From assembly GCA_937926845.1 (NCBI GenBank), contig CALBBS010000076.1:1-7974 (forward strand): a stretch of 7,974 nucleotides of DNA, given 5' to 3'. The notes under the pieces were generated by a model. It saw nothing but the letters and a program-made list of their open reading frames with translations. It made no database searches and had not been told where the DNA came from. Shown piece by piece: positions 1 to 6,670 of this stretch. The translations under genes and the position numbers were made by a program. Position 1 is the first letter of the stretch, and each line of letters starts with the position of its first letter. This DNA comes from an uncultured Atopobium sp. GTDB taxonomy: Bacteria; Actinomycetota; Coriobacteriia; Coriobacteriales; Atopobiaceae.

Positions 1-11
1 CCGAAATTCCG

Positions 12-101
12 TGGTGTCGGAGGCGGGACTTGAACCCGCACAACCGTTAGTAGGTCACTAGCACCTCAAGCTAGCGCGTCTGCCAATTCCGCCACTCCGA
101 C
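12..101 (-). tRNA. tRNA-Leu (anticodon GAG)
   Basis: Read on the minus strand, this folds as a class II (long variable arm) tRNA. The 7-bp acceptor stem pairs GTCGGAG with CTCCGAC and is followed by A73 and an encoded CCA (12-14). The D-arm includes GGAATTGGCAGA. The anticodon stem is CTAGC/GCTAG around the loop TTGAGGT, which gives anticodon GAG at 65-67, reading CUC/CUU leucine codons. The T-arm contains GGTTCAAGTCC. The extended variable arm is typical of tRNA-Leu. It lies about 106 nt downstream of oppA in the same direction. No clear separate promoter is visible; AT-rich TAGTATATC about 20 nt upstream of the tRNA could be part of a weak -10. Confidence 0.97.
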
Positions 102-148
102 TTGCTTTGCAGCGAGGGATATACTAACACATCTTCAAGCAACTTTAC

Positions 149-172
149 TGAGAAAATTTAAACTTTTTCTCA
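149..172 (-). terminator. Weak AT-rich hairpin downstream of oppA (possible terminator)
   Basis: The 8-bp inverted repeat TGAGAAAA/TTTTCTCA (149-156 and 165-172) surrounds an 8-nt loop, about 36 nt after the oppA stop codon. On the minus strand no T-run follows it, and the stem is nearly all A-T, so termination would be weak. A shorter GCGA/TCGC hairpin (183-195) lies between it and the gene and is followed by a T-rich stretch. Either one, or neither, may end the oppA transcript. Read-through into the tRNA gene is possible. Confidence 0.25.
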
Positions 173-207
173 AAAGAACTTTGCGAGAAGATCGCCTTAT
201 TCCTTGC

Positions 208-1971
208 TTACTTCTGCCAACCAACAATGGTTGCAGGTACGCTTTGGAAGAGTGCAGGACCAAAGTTAGCAAGACCAGTCTTGACAACATAGGTTTCTGG
301 ACCAGTGTAGACAGGAAGATATGCGTAAGTCTGCAGCATCTTCCTCTCAGCCTCATTCATGAGCTTCATACGCTCATCAAAGTCTTTGGTAGAGACAACC
401 TTTGCAAACATCTCATCGGTCTCTGCGGAGCCCTGATGACCAAAATTGGATCCAGACTCAGAACCATAGAGCTGGCCACCGTTGTTGTAAGAAGTTGAGC
501 TACCAACCCAGCCAAAGAGGCAGACATCCCAAGAACCAGAGGTAAGAACATCAGAGAACTCAGAAGATGGGTGAGAATCAAGAGTGAGGTTGATACCGGC
601 ATCCTTGCACATCTTCTGGATTGCTGCAGCACGGTTCTTAACAGTAGTACCATCACCGAACAAAGTGTAAGCGAAGGTTACCTGCTGACCGTCCTTCTCA
701 TAGTAATCACCGTTGAGGGTATAGCCTGCATCCTCAAGAGTCTTCTTTGCAGCCTTGGTACGCTCATCAGTAGACTTGAGGTTCTTAATATCATCTGGGA
801 GGTTGTTTTCATAACCGGCTGCCCAGTAAGGCCACAGCATGGATCCTGGTGCTTCCTCTTTCCAGTTAACACCCTGGAAGACAATGGAAACAATGGTTGC
901 TGGATCAACAACCTGGCAGAATGCCTTACGAACTGCAATATCCTGAAGAACACCGCGAGTAGAATTAATCTCGATAACAGCAATAGACATACCAAGACCA
1001 CGACGAATCTGTGCCTTATCGCCAAGACCGGAGAAGTTAGAGAGAAGCTCAGCAGAACCATTGACGGAACCACCGGTAGTGTCAACCTCTTCGTTCTTGA
1101 ATGCATTAATGGAAGCCTGGGTATCCATCTGCTTGTAGACAAGGGTATCAAGCTTAGGAGCATCACCCCACCACTTTGGATTTGGTTTAAAGGTAACCTG
1201 AGAATCATCGTAAGAATCAACAATGTATGGGCCAGCGCCAAGCTCATTGTTTGGCTGATTGATATAGCCATTGTTGAAGAAGTCTGGATCCTGAAGCTTT
1301 GGGTGCACAGCATAGCTCAAGATGCTCTCGATTGGATAGACTGGTTCCTTCATGGTAATAACAGCAGTCTTAGCAGTATCGCCCTGCTCAACAGACTCAT
1401 ACTTGTTATAACCATCAGTTGAAGAAACCTCAAACTTCTTATTCTGACCACTCATAGTAATGAATGCGGTCTGAACTGCGGTCCAATCAATAGCGGTACC
1501 ATCGTTGAAGGTAGCCTGATCAGTGAAGGTAAGGGTAGCAACCTGCTTGCCGTCCTTCTCCTCTACCTTGAATTCCTTGATGTAATCTTTGTTTGGCTCA
1601 AACTTATCACCATCAGCATTGTTAAGGAACAGGTCACGAGGGTTGATAAGACCGTGAAGGATATTCATGTAAGAGGTATTACCAGCAAGGTTGTAGTAAT
1701 TCCACTGTGGACCAATCTCGGTGATTGGCTGGGTCAGAGTACCGCCATCCTTAACCTCATCACGAGACTTAGGATTGTTGTACGTCTTGCCCTTCTCTGG
1801 AAGAGGAAGCTGATCCAGAGGAGTGTTTGCAGGAGAGCCGTCCTGTGGCTCAGTACCTGTGGTGGTAGAGCTGCTCTGAGGATTTGATGGAGCACAACCA
1901 GCAAGGCCAAGGCCTGCGGCGGTGATTCCAGTCAAAGCAAAGAACGAACGACGGGAAAAACTGTCAGCCAT
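208..1971 (-). CDS. oppA: Oligopeptide ABC transporter substrate-binding lipoprotein (SBP family 5, OppA-like), Tat-type signal
   Basis: This 587-residue extracytoplasmic binding protein captures peptides and passes them to the OppBC channel. The N-terminus carries a twin-arginine motif SRRSFFAL (R7, R8), a short hydrophobic stretch and a lipobox LAGC with the lipidated cysteine at residue 26. A Ser/Thr/Pro-rich linker follows to about residue 55. The rest matches the SBP_bac_5 family: FNDGTAIDWTAVQTAF near residue 155, GAGPYIVDSYDD and the NPKWWGDAPKLD block near 250-270, RKAFCQVVDPATIV in the middle, and a C-terminal tail with the usual PVYTGPETYVV element. The start at 1971 is preferred over the in-frame ATG at 1983 because GGGTGATC precedes it at good spacing and the shorter form has the cleaner signal peptide. 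The gene lies just beyond the opp operon terminator, so it is probably transcribed separately. A lone -10-like TATAGT (2013-2018) is the best promoter hint I see. Peptide length and sequence preference cannot be read from the sequence; DppA-like or other family-5 substrates are possible. Confidence 0.93.
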   Translation of the reverse strand: MADSFSRRSFFALTGITAAGLGLAGCAPSNPQSSSTTTGTEPQDGSPANTPLDQLPLPEKGKTYNNPKSRDEVKDGGTLTQPITEIGPQWNYYNLAGNTSYMNILHGLINPRDLFLNNADGDKFEPNKDYIKEFKVEEKDGKQVATLTFTDQATFNDGTAIDWTAVQTAFITMSGQNKKFEVSSTDGYNKYESVEQGDTAKTAVITMKEPVYPIESILSYAVHPKLQDPDFFNNGYINQPNNELGAGPYIVDSYDDSQVTFKPNPKWWGDAPKLDTLVYKQMDTQASINAFKNEEVDTTGGSVNGSAELLSNFSGLGDKAQIRRGLGMSIAVIEINSTRGVLQDIAVRKAFCQVVDPATIVSIVFQGVNWKEEAPGSMLWPYWAAGYENNLPDDIKNLKSTDERTKAAKKTLEDAGYTLNGDYYEKDGQQVTFAYTLFGDGTTVKNRAAAIQKMCKDAGINLTLDSHPSSEFSDVLTSGSWDVCLFGWVGSSTSYNNGGQLYGSESGSNFGHQGSAETDEMFAKVVSTKDFDERMKLMNEAERKMLQTYAYLPVYTGPETYVVKTGLANFGPALFQSVPATIVGWQK

Positions 1972-1973
1972 AT

Positions 1974-1981
1974 GATCACCC
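1974..1981 (-). promoter_or_regulatory. Shine-Dalgarno that decides the oppA start
   Basis: On the minus strand GGGTGATC lies two bases before ATG 1971 and matches the 3' part of the extended anti-SD complement AGGAGGTGATC. The equivalent of the GGAGG core sits about 7 nt from this ATG. The competing ATG at 1983 overlaps this element and has only weak purines upstream. I therefore place the start at 1971. Confidence 0.6.
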
Positions 1982-2087
1982 ATTTCGTTAAAGGCCTACA
2001 GATATTCTCTTAACTATACGAAATTGCCTGAAAATACTCCATAGCAGAAACATTCCCGTAACAACCTGGTTCACTATTTGTAACAAA

Positions 2088-2121
2088 GAAAACCCGCACC
2101 TAGTTTTAAGTGCGGGTTTTC
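2088..2121 (-). terminator. Intrinsic terminator of the opp operon
   Basis: A perfect 12-bp inverted repeat (2088-2099 GAAAACCCGCAC with 2110-2121 GTGCGGGTTTTC) surrounds a 10-nt loop, 22 nt after the stop codon of the fused ATPase gene. On the minus strand it ends in TTTTC and is followed by TTTGTTA, as expected for rho-independent termination. On the plus strand the following bases are A-rich, so it should act mainly on minus-strand transcription. It separates oppBCD from oppA. Confidence 0.85.
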
Positions 2122-2142
2122 AGAAAATTTATTGAATCTTTG

Positions 2143-4176
2143 TTACTCGTTAGAGATGTGAGTAGCAGGAACCAGCTTACCGTCCTGGTAAATCATGCGC
2201 TCACGGGTACGCTCAATCTTTGGATCAGGAATTGGAATAGCCGAGAGAAGCGCCTTAGTGTAAGGATCTTGTGGGTTAGTAAAGACGTCTTCAGTCTCAC
2301 CGTACTCAACAATCTTGCCTAGGTGCATAACAGCAACCGTGTCAGAAATATGACGAATAACAGCAAGATCGTGAGCAACAAAGAGATAAGAAATCTTCAA
2401 CTGAACCTGAAGATCCTCAAGGAGGTTAATAATACCTGCCTGAATGGAAACGTCCAGAGATGCAATTGGCTCATCCAACAGAAGAATCTTTGGACTTGTT
2501 GCAAGAGCACGAGCAATAGCAATACGCTGACGCTGACCACCAGAGAACTGGGATGGGAAGCGGTCAACATAGTCTGGGTTGATACCAACCAGACGCATAA
2601 GCTCGCCAATACGAGTATTAATATCCTCTTTGTTCCAACCCTGTGCCTGAAGTGGCTCAGCCAAAACGTCATAGACAGGCATACGTGGGTCCAGAGAACT
2701 CATTGGATCCTGGAAGATAACCTGAAGATCTTTACGAAGCTCTCTACGCTGTGCAGCATTCTTAAGCTCAGCAACATCTTTGCCAAGGACCGTAATACGA
2801 CCATCCTCAGGCTTCAGCAGATCCATAATCTGCATCAGAGTTGTTGATTTACCAGAACCAGACTCACCAACCAGTGCAAGAGTTTCTCCCTCATGGATCT
2901 CAAAGCTTGCACGGTCAACAGCAGTCATAGTGCCCTTGCTGCGCCTAATAAAGCCCTTACCCTGAACAGGGAAAGTCTTGGTAAGATTCTCAACCTTGAG
3001 TACAACAGGACGCTCGTTACGAGGAACGTCAACCCACTTTGGAAGGATTGGCTCAAAGTCTGGATACACCTCAGCATAAGTGAGGTTCTTCTCGCAAATC
3101 TCCTGAAGGTGGTGGCAAGATGCCAAGTGACCCTCGGCAGCATTTGCAGGAACCAGCACTGGCTCTTTCTTGGAGCATTCCTCGGTAGCCATAGGACAAC
3201 GTGGGTTAAAAGGACAACCAGTTGGAATGGCAGCAAGTGATGGTGGATTACCCTTAATAGGAACAAGCCTGTGCTCTGCCTGAAGGTGAGGTTTTGGAAC
3301 AGCGCCCAGAAGACCCATGGTATAAGGGTGACGAGGCTCAGCAAAAAGTGTATCAACACTTGCGCGCTCTACGCCACGGCCTGCATACATAACCATAATG
3401 TCATCAGCGGTACCTGCAACAACACCAAGGTCGTGAGTAATCAGAACAACTGCTGCGCCAGTCTCTTTCTGTGCAACCTTCAAGACGTCAAGAATCTGAG
3501 CCTGAATAGTTACGTCAAGAGCGGTAGTTGGCTCGTCTGCGATGATGATGTCAGGGTTGTTTGCAATAGCAATTGCAATAACAACACGCTGACGCATACC
3601 ACCAGAGAACTCATGTGGGAAAGAATCCAGACGATTCTCTGGATCAGTAATACCAACAATGGAAAGAAGCTCAATACAACGCTTACGAACGTCTGCCTTG
3701 CTCATGTGAGGATTATGAGTAAGCAGAGCTTCTGCAATCTGATCACCAATACTAAACATTGGAGTCAAAGCAGACAGTGGATCCTGGAAGATCATAGAAA
3801 TCTTAGTGCCACGAAGCTTTGACATCTCTTCATCGGTCTTACCAACGAGCTCCTCATTACCAAGCTTAATAGAGCCGGTGACGTGAGCATTGTCATCAAG
3901 AAGACCAATAAGAGACAGAGCGGTTACTGACTTACCAGAGCCAGACTCGCCTACGATACCAAGGGTGCGGCCACCCCAGAGGTCAAAGTTAACACCGCGA
4001 ACTGCGTCTACACGACCAGCCTCAGTATTAAAGGAAACCTTAAGGTTACGAACAGAAAGAACTGGATCTCCTGTTGGAGCACCCTTTGGACCGTTTGATT
4101 CAAGCAGCTCGTAGCGAAGGACATCGTCCATCTCTATACTTCCCTGCTTTGTTGAAGTAGTAATAGTGTCAGACAT
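2143..4176 (-). CDS. oppD: Fused peptide ABC transporter ATPase (OppD-OppF, two nucleotide-binding domains)
   Basis: This 677-residue cytoplasmic protein contains both ATPases of an oligopeptide importer, which are separate OppD and OppF/DppD and DppF chains in many bacteria. The first domain (about 38-300) has Walker A GESGSGKS 76-83, Q-loop Q131, signature SGGMR from 191, Walker B with D214/E215 and switch H248. It is followed by the OppD-type C-terminal extension with cysteines C321, C327, C334 and C354 (CPFNPRC-type motif). The second domain (about 392-660) has Walker A 437-444, Q489, signature SGGQR from 545, D568/E569 and H602. All catalytic residues are present in both halves, so both sites look competent. 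The four-cysteine segment is the region that binds a [4Fe-4S] cluster in some OppD proteins. The ATG shares one base with the oppC stop (TAATG), implying translational coupling. The SD at this start is weak; an in-frame ATG at 4131 (residue 16), preceded by AGGGAAG, is an alternative. Confidence 0.95.
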   Translation of the reverse strand: MSDTITTSTKQGSIEMDDVLRYELLESNGPKGAPTGDPVLSVRNLKVSFNTEAGRVDAVRGVNFDLWGGRTLGIVGESGSGKSVTALSLIGLLDDNAHVTGSIKLGNEELVGKTDEEMSKLRGTKISMIFQDPLSALTPMFSIGDQIAEALLTHNPHMSKADVRKRCIELLSIVGITDPENRLDSFPHEFSGGMRQRVVIAIAIANNPDIIIADEPTTALDVTIQAQILDVLKVAQKETGAAVVLITHDLGVVAGTADDIMVMYAGRGVERASVDTLFAEPRHPYTMGLLGAVPKPHLQAEHRLVPIKGNPPSLAAIPTGCPFNPRCPMATEECSKKEPVLVPANAAEGHLASCHHLQEICEKNLTYAEVYPDFEPILPKWVDVPRNERPVVLKVENLTKTFPVQGKGFIRRSKGTMTAVDRASFEIHEGETLALVGESGSGKSTTLMQIMDLLKPEDGRITVLGKDVAELKNAAQRRELRKDLQVIFQDPMSSLDPRMPVYDVLAEPLQAQGWNKEDINTRIGELMRLVGINPDYVDRFPSQFSGGQRQRIAIARALATSPKILLLDEPIASLDVSIQAGIINLLEDLQVQLKISYLFVAHDLAVIRHISDTVAVMHLGKIVEYGETEDVFTNPQDPYTKALLSAIPIPDPKIERTRERMIYQDGKLVPATHISNE

Positions 4177-5243
4177 TATGCACGCTCCGTAGTTTCTTCA
4201 GAAACGATGCTTCCCTCAAGATTACCGAGCTGAGCGTCATCCTTGGAAGAATCCTCTTCCTGATCTTTAACGCTACCAGCAGCGCGTGAATAAGGGTCAA
4301 AGGCATCGCGAAGGCCGTCGCCGATGAGCTGCAGGCCAACACAAACAACAATCAGAAATGCCGATGGAATCAGAATCATCCATGGAGTAGTAAGCATTGC
4401 AGAAGAGCCAGCACTTAAGAGATAACCAAGAGAGGTATCTGGTGCCTTAATGCCAAGACCCAAGAAGCTAAATGAAGTCTCAGAGTTAATGCCACCAATA
4501 ACAGCCAAGACCAAATCAATAATAAGAATTGAGCCAAGGTTTGGAATAAGGTGACGAACAATGATGGTAAATGGTGGTACACCCATATACTTAGCAGCCT
4601 TGACGTAATCTCTCTCACGCAAAGACAAAGCCATGGTACGGATAGTACGTGCACGACCAATCCAACCAAAAGCAGTCAAACCAAAGATAAGCATGAGCCA
4701 ACCAGACTCACCGCCTGATGCACGAACAATCATAGCAACCAGCAAGAAGCTAGGAATGACCATAAGCATATCAAGAAGCCACATACCAATCTTCTCTGGA
4801 ATGCCACGGACATATGCAATGGCCGTACCAATGATTGCAGAAATGATAGTGGTCAAGATTGCATAGCTAATACCAATGGTCAAAGAACGGCCAAGACCAT
4901 GGACAACACAGGCATACAAATCAATACCAGCACCATCAGTACCAAACCAATGCTTTGCATTAGGAGCCATGTTAATTGCAGTAAAGTCAGCATCTGTGTA
5001 ATTATATGGGGTGGCATATGGTCCAAAAACTGCAATAAGAACCATAATTCCAATAATAATCAAACCGATTACTGCCGAACGCTGGCGGAAGAAACGCCTT
5101 GCAATCAGACCGGCGTAGCTAATTCTTTTAACTTCTTTGTTGTCAGACTTAGCATCTGCCTGAAGCTCACGTTCAGCATTAGTAAGACCTGCATCAATGG
5201 AGACGTTTTTCTCGTCTTTATTCTGAAGCTCTTCTTTAGACAT
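4176..5243 (-). CDS. oppC: Peptide ABC transporter permease (OppC/DppC family)
   Basis: This 355-residue inner-membrane permease forms half of the translocation channel with OppB. A hydrophilic, charged N-terminal tail (1-50) leads into TM1 (about 56-75). The conserved GTDGAGIDLY element (101-110) follows, then the binding-protein-dependent transport core with TM segments near 118-145, 150-173, 180-197, 237-252 and 288-307. The cytoplasmic EAA loop that docks the ATPase is at about 210-235 (YVKAAKYMGV then HLIPN). The C-terminal tail (about 321-355) is acidic and hydrophilic. The protein is longer than typical OppC (about 300 residues) because of the two tails. The start is supported by a strong SD AAGGAGG (5249-5255) that overlaps the stop codon of oppB, 10 nt upstream. 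The stop overlaps the ATPase start by one base. Confidence 0.95.
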   Translation of the reverse strand: MSKEELQNKDEKNVSIDAGLTNAERELQADAKSDNKEVKRISYAGLIARRFFRQRSAVIGLIIIGIMVLIAVFGPYATPYNYTDADFTAINMAPNAKHWFGTDGAGIDLYACVVHGLGRSLTIGISYAILTTIISAIIGTAIAYVRGIPEKIGMWLLDMLMVIPSFLLVAMIVRASGGESGWLMLIFGLTAFGWIGRARTIRTMALSLRERDYVKAAKYMGVPPFTIIVRHLIPNLGSILIIDLVLAVIGGINSETSFSFLGLGIKAPDTSLGYLLSAGSSAMLTTPWMILIPSAFLIVVCVGLQLIGDGLRDAFDPYSRAAGSVKDQEEDSSKDDAQLGNLEGSIVSEETTERA

Positions 5244-5253
5244 GTCCGCCTCC

Positions 5254-6246
5254 TTAGCTCATCTTAATTCGTGGATCAAGAGCAGCAGCAAAGAGGTCAG
5301 CCAGAAGAGCGCCAACAAGAGTCATTACGCCAGAGAAAGCTGCAACTGCAACCGCACCATGAATATTGTTGTTATTAATACAGTTAATGAAGTACTCACC
5401 AAGACCGTGAATTGCAAAAATCTTCTCGGTCATAACAGCACCAGTGAAGATACCTGCAAGCGAGAAAGCAACTGAGACGGCTGTTGGAATCAAAGAGACG
5501 CGAAGAGCGTGTTTACGAATTGCCTTCTTGCGAGTGAGTCCCTTTGCACGAGCAGTACGAACGTAGTCTGCATGCATCTCGTCAAGCAGGTACGTACGCT
5601 GTGAGAGGTGGTAACCAACAGAACTTACGATAGTAAGAACAATGGTTGGGAGAATAATGTGCTGTAGGAAGTCAATGAGCCAAGTAAAGAAGTCCCCAGT
5701 ATCTCCACTAGAAAGACCAGTGACGTAGAAAATACGAGAACCCGCACGTGCATTTATCTCGATTGCAGCAAAAACAATCAAAATTGCCATAACAACGGTT
5801 GGAATAACCAGAAGTACTGATGCGACACCACTTAAGAAACGGTCTTGCCACTGATATTGACGTTGCGCAGTGTAAACGCCCAAGCTAACGCCAATAACAA
5901 CAGACAAAATAGTTGCTGGAGTCATAAGCAGAATAGAAGCCATAAACTTAGAGCTCATCTCACGGTTAACACTATCACCTGTTGGAGTCATACCAAAATC
6001 AAACTTGGTAAGCAAATTGGTAATCCAAACCTGATAACGCTCAATAACTGGAGTTTTATCATTCAGATTAGTCCTATACAGATTAGTCTCAATAGACTCC
6101 TGTGGAGGACGTGGAGTACGCTGCTCAAAATTAGAGCGTGGATTCATAAATGCTGACGCAAGGAAGAATGTGAGCGAAGTTGCAACAAAAATCATCACAA
6201 TGTAGCTCAAAATCCTCTTTGTAACGTACCAAACAAACCGTGCCAT
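5254..6246 (-). CDS. oppB: Peptide ABC transporter permease (OppB/DppB family)
   Basis: This 330-residue inner-membrane permease is the first gene of the transporter operon and the partner of OppC. TM1 is at about 11-33, followed by an external loop of about 65 residues, then TM segments near 103-127, 137-162, 187-212, 257-276 and 296-322. The EAA loop lies at about 226-254 (DYVRTARAKGLTRKKAIRKH), with the arginine/lysine-rich form usual in OppB. The C-terminus ends with the family hallmark ALDPRIKMS. The length is close to DppB of enteric bacteria. ATG 6246 is preceded by a good SD, AGGAGA (6251-6256). It is probably expressed from the promoter predicted at 6356-6385, giving a leader of about 100 nt. 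Confidence 0.95.
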   Translation of the reverse strand: MARFVWYVTKRILSYIVMIFVATSLTFFLASAFMNPRSNFEQRTPRPPQESIETNLYRTNLNDKTPVIERYQVWITNLLTKFDFGMTPTGDSVNREMSSKFMASILLMTPATILSVVIGVSLGVYTAQRQYQWQDRFLSGVASVLLVIPTVVMAILIVFAAIEINARAGSRIFYVTGLSSGDTGDFFTWLIDFLQHIILPTIVLTIVSSVGYHLSQRTYLLDEMHADYVRTARAKGLTRKKAIRKHALRVSLIPTAVSVAFSLAGIFTGAVMTEKIFAIHGLGEYFINCINNNNIHGAVAVAAFSGVMTLVGALLADLFAAALDPRIKMS

Positions 6247-6266
6247 TGACTCTCCTCACCGCCTTG

Positions 6267-6287
6267 CGCTTATCCACCTGATAAGCG
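6267..6287 (-). promoter_or_regulatory. Perfect stem-loop in the oppB leader
   Basis: CGCTTATC (6267-6274) and GATAAGCG (6280-6287) form an 8-bp perfect stem with a 5-nt loop, ending 20 nt before the oppB start codon. Flanking CCT and AGG on the minus strand could add three more pairs past a 2-nt bulge. No T-run follows, so it is not a terminator. It could be a DNA operator or an RNA structure that affects translation or mRNA stability. The oppB SD at 6251-6256 is outside the stem. Confidence 0.5.
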
Positions 6288-6355
6288 AGGTTTTTCTCGG
6301 TATGGCAACCTAGCATTCCTACAACAAACATGCCGTGAATACACAGCAAGTTGCA

Positions 6356-6385
6356 ATTTTACCATGGATAAGTTATCTAACCCAA
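6356..6385 (-). promoter_or_regulatory. Predicted opp operon promoter (extended -10)
   Basis: On the minus strand, TTGGGT (6380-6385) is a modest -35 and TAAAAT (6356-6361) a good -10, separated by 18 nt. TGG immediately before the -10 makes it an extended -10 (TGnTAAAAT). Transcription would start near 6349, giving a leader of about 100 nt before oppB. It is the best-scoring candidate by eye in the 360-nt gap; others had poorer spacing. No start site has been measured. Confidence 0.45.
6367..6377. repeat. Palindrome GATAAGTTATC within the opp promoter spacer
   Basis: The 11-nt odd palindrome GATAA-G-TTATC lies entirely between the predicted -35 and -10 elements. A protein bound there would compete with RNA polymerase, so it is a plausible repressor operator. 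The GATAAG half-site recurs in the leader stem-loop at 6267-6287. The regulator is unknown. Confidence 0.4.
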
Positions 6386-6388
6386 AAA

Positions 6389-6403
6389 ATATCTCTTAGA
6401 TAT
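6389..6403. repeat. Inverted repeat ATATCT-CTT-AGATAT upstream of the opp promoter
   Basis: A perfect 6+6 inverted repeat with a 3-nt spacer starts 4 nt upstream of the predicted -35 hexamer. Its position suits an activator or a second repressor site. It is AT-rich, so chance occurrence in this AT-rich gap cannot be excluded. Confidence 0.35.
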
Positions 6404-6610
6404 CCAAGATTATGCATACCAATCCCAGTAAAACGTATCCACATATAATGACTGTTTGAGTCCAGCGTGCAGGTCACAATCAAATTTGTTTACATATGAG
6501 AAACGTTATTGAAAATTCTGTTAAGAAGTAAAAGAAAACTACTATCTGTCGCATCCAACCATTTTGCTTGTATCCCAACAGCAAATTTTCACATGCTCCG
6601 CAGGCTACGA
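6404..6610. other. Gene-free AT-rich intergenic stretch between secG and the opp control region
   Basis: I see no supported gene here on either strand: the open frames are short, lack ribosome-binding sites and run into the secG terminator or its antisense. A short GACT/AGTC hairpin (6450-6462) and a 6-bp TTTGCT/AGCAAA inverted repeat around 6563-6586 are present but unremarkable. A plus-strand TATAAT (6444-6449) has no matching -35. Extra upstream regulatory sites or a small RNA remain possible but are not shown. Confidence 0.5.
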
Positions 6611-6644
6611 ATAAAAAATGCCGAGAAACTCGGGTTTCTCGGCA
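6611..6644 (-). terminator. Intrinsic terminator of secG
   Basis: An 11-bp perfect stem (TGCCGAGAAAC 6619-6629 with GTTTCTCGGCA 6634-6644) has a 4-nt loop, beginning 26 nt after the secG stop codon. On the minus strand it is followed directly by a TTTTTTATT tract. This is a textbook rho-independent terminator and closes the pgk-tpiA-secG block. Confidence 0.92.
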
Positions 6645-6670
6645 GGTAATCCAAATATGCAAGCGACTGT

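Noticed and set aside
678..1313. Minus-strand open frame of 211 codons in a second frame within oppA
   Set aside because: Out-of-frame overlap with oppA, leucine/serine-rich without family motifs; a frame shadow.
571..1422. Plus-strand open frame of 283 codons antisense to oppA
   Set aside because: It lies wholly opposite a well-supported gene, has low-complexity composition with no recognisable domain, and has no ribosome-binding site that I could see. It is a by-product of oppA codon usage.
3271..3822. Plus-strand open frame of 183 codons opposite the ATPase gene
   Set aside because: Antisense to conserved ATPase motifs, Asn/Cys-rich nonsense composition and no start context.
2397..3900. 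Similar DNA segments in the two halves of the ATPase gene (for example around GGATCCTGGAAGAT)
   Set aside because: These encode the homologous Q-loop regions of the two ATPase domains and reflect ancient domain duplication and conserved protein sequence, not a recent repeat.
6131..6349. Minus-strand open frame of 72 codons covering the oppB leader
   Set aside because: Overlaps the start of oppB in another frame, lacks an SD and family features. The leader hairpin and predicted promoter explain the region better.
6247..6355. Possible T-box or other riboswitch in the opp leader
   Set aside because: The leader is only about 100 nt. It lacks a T-box AGGGTGG-type motif, a specifier-loop arrangement and any terminator/antiterminator pair; only one simple hairpin is evident.
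6444..6449. Perfect TATAAT on the plus strand
   Set aside because: There is no acceptable -35 at 16-18 nt, no extended TG element and no plus-strand gene downstream.
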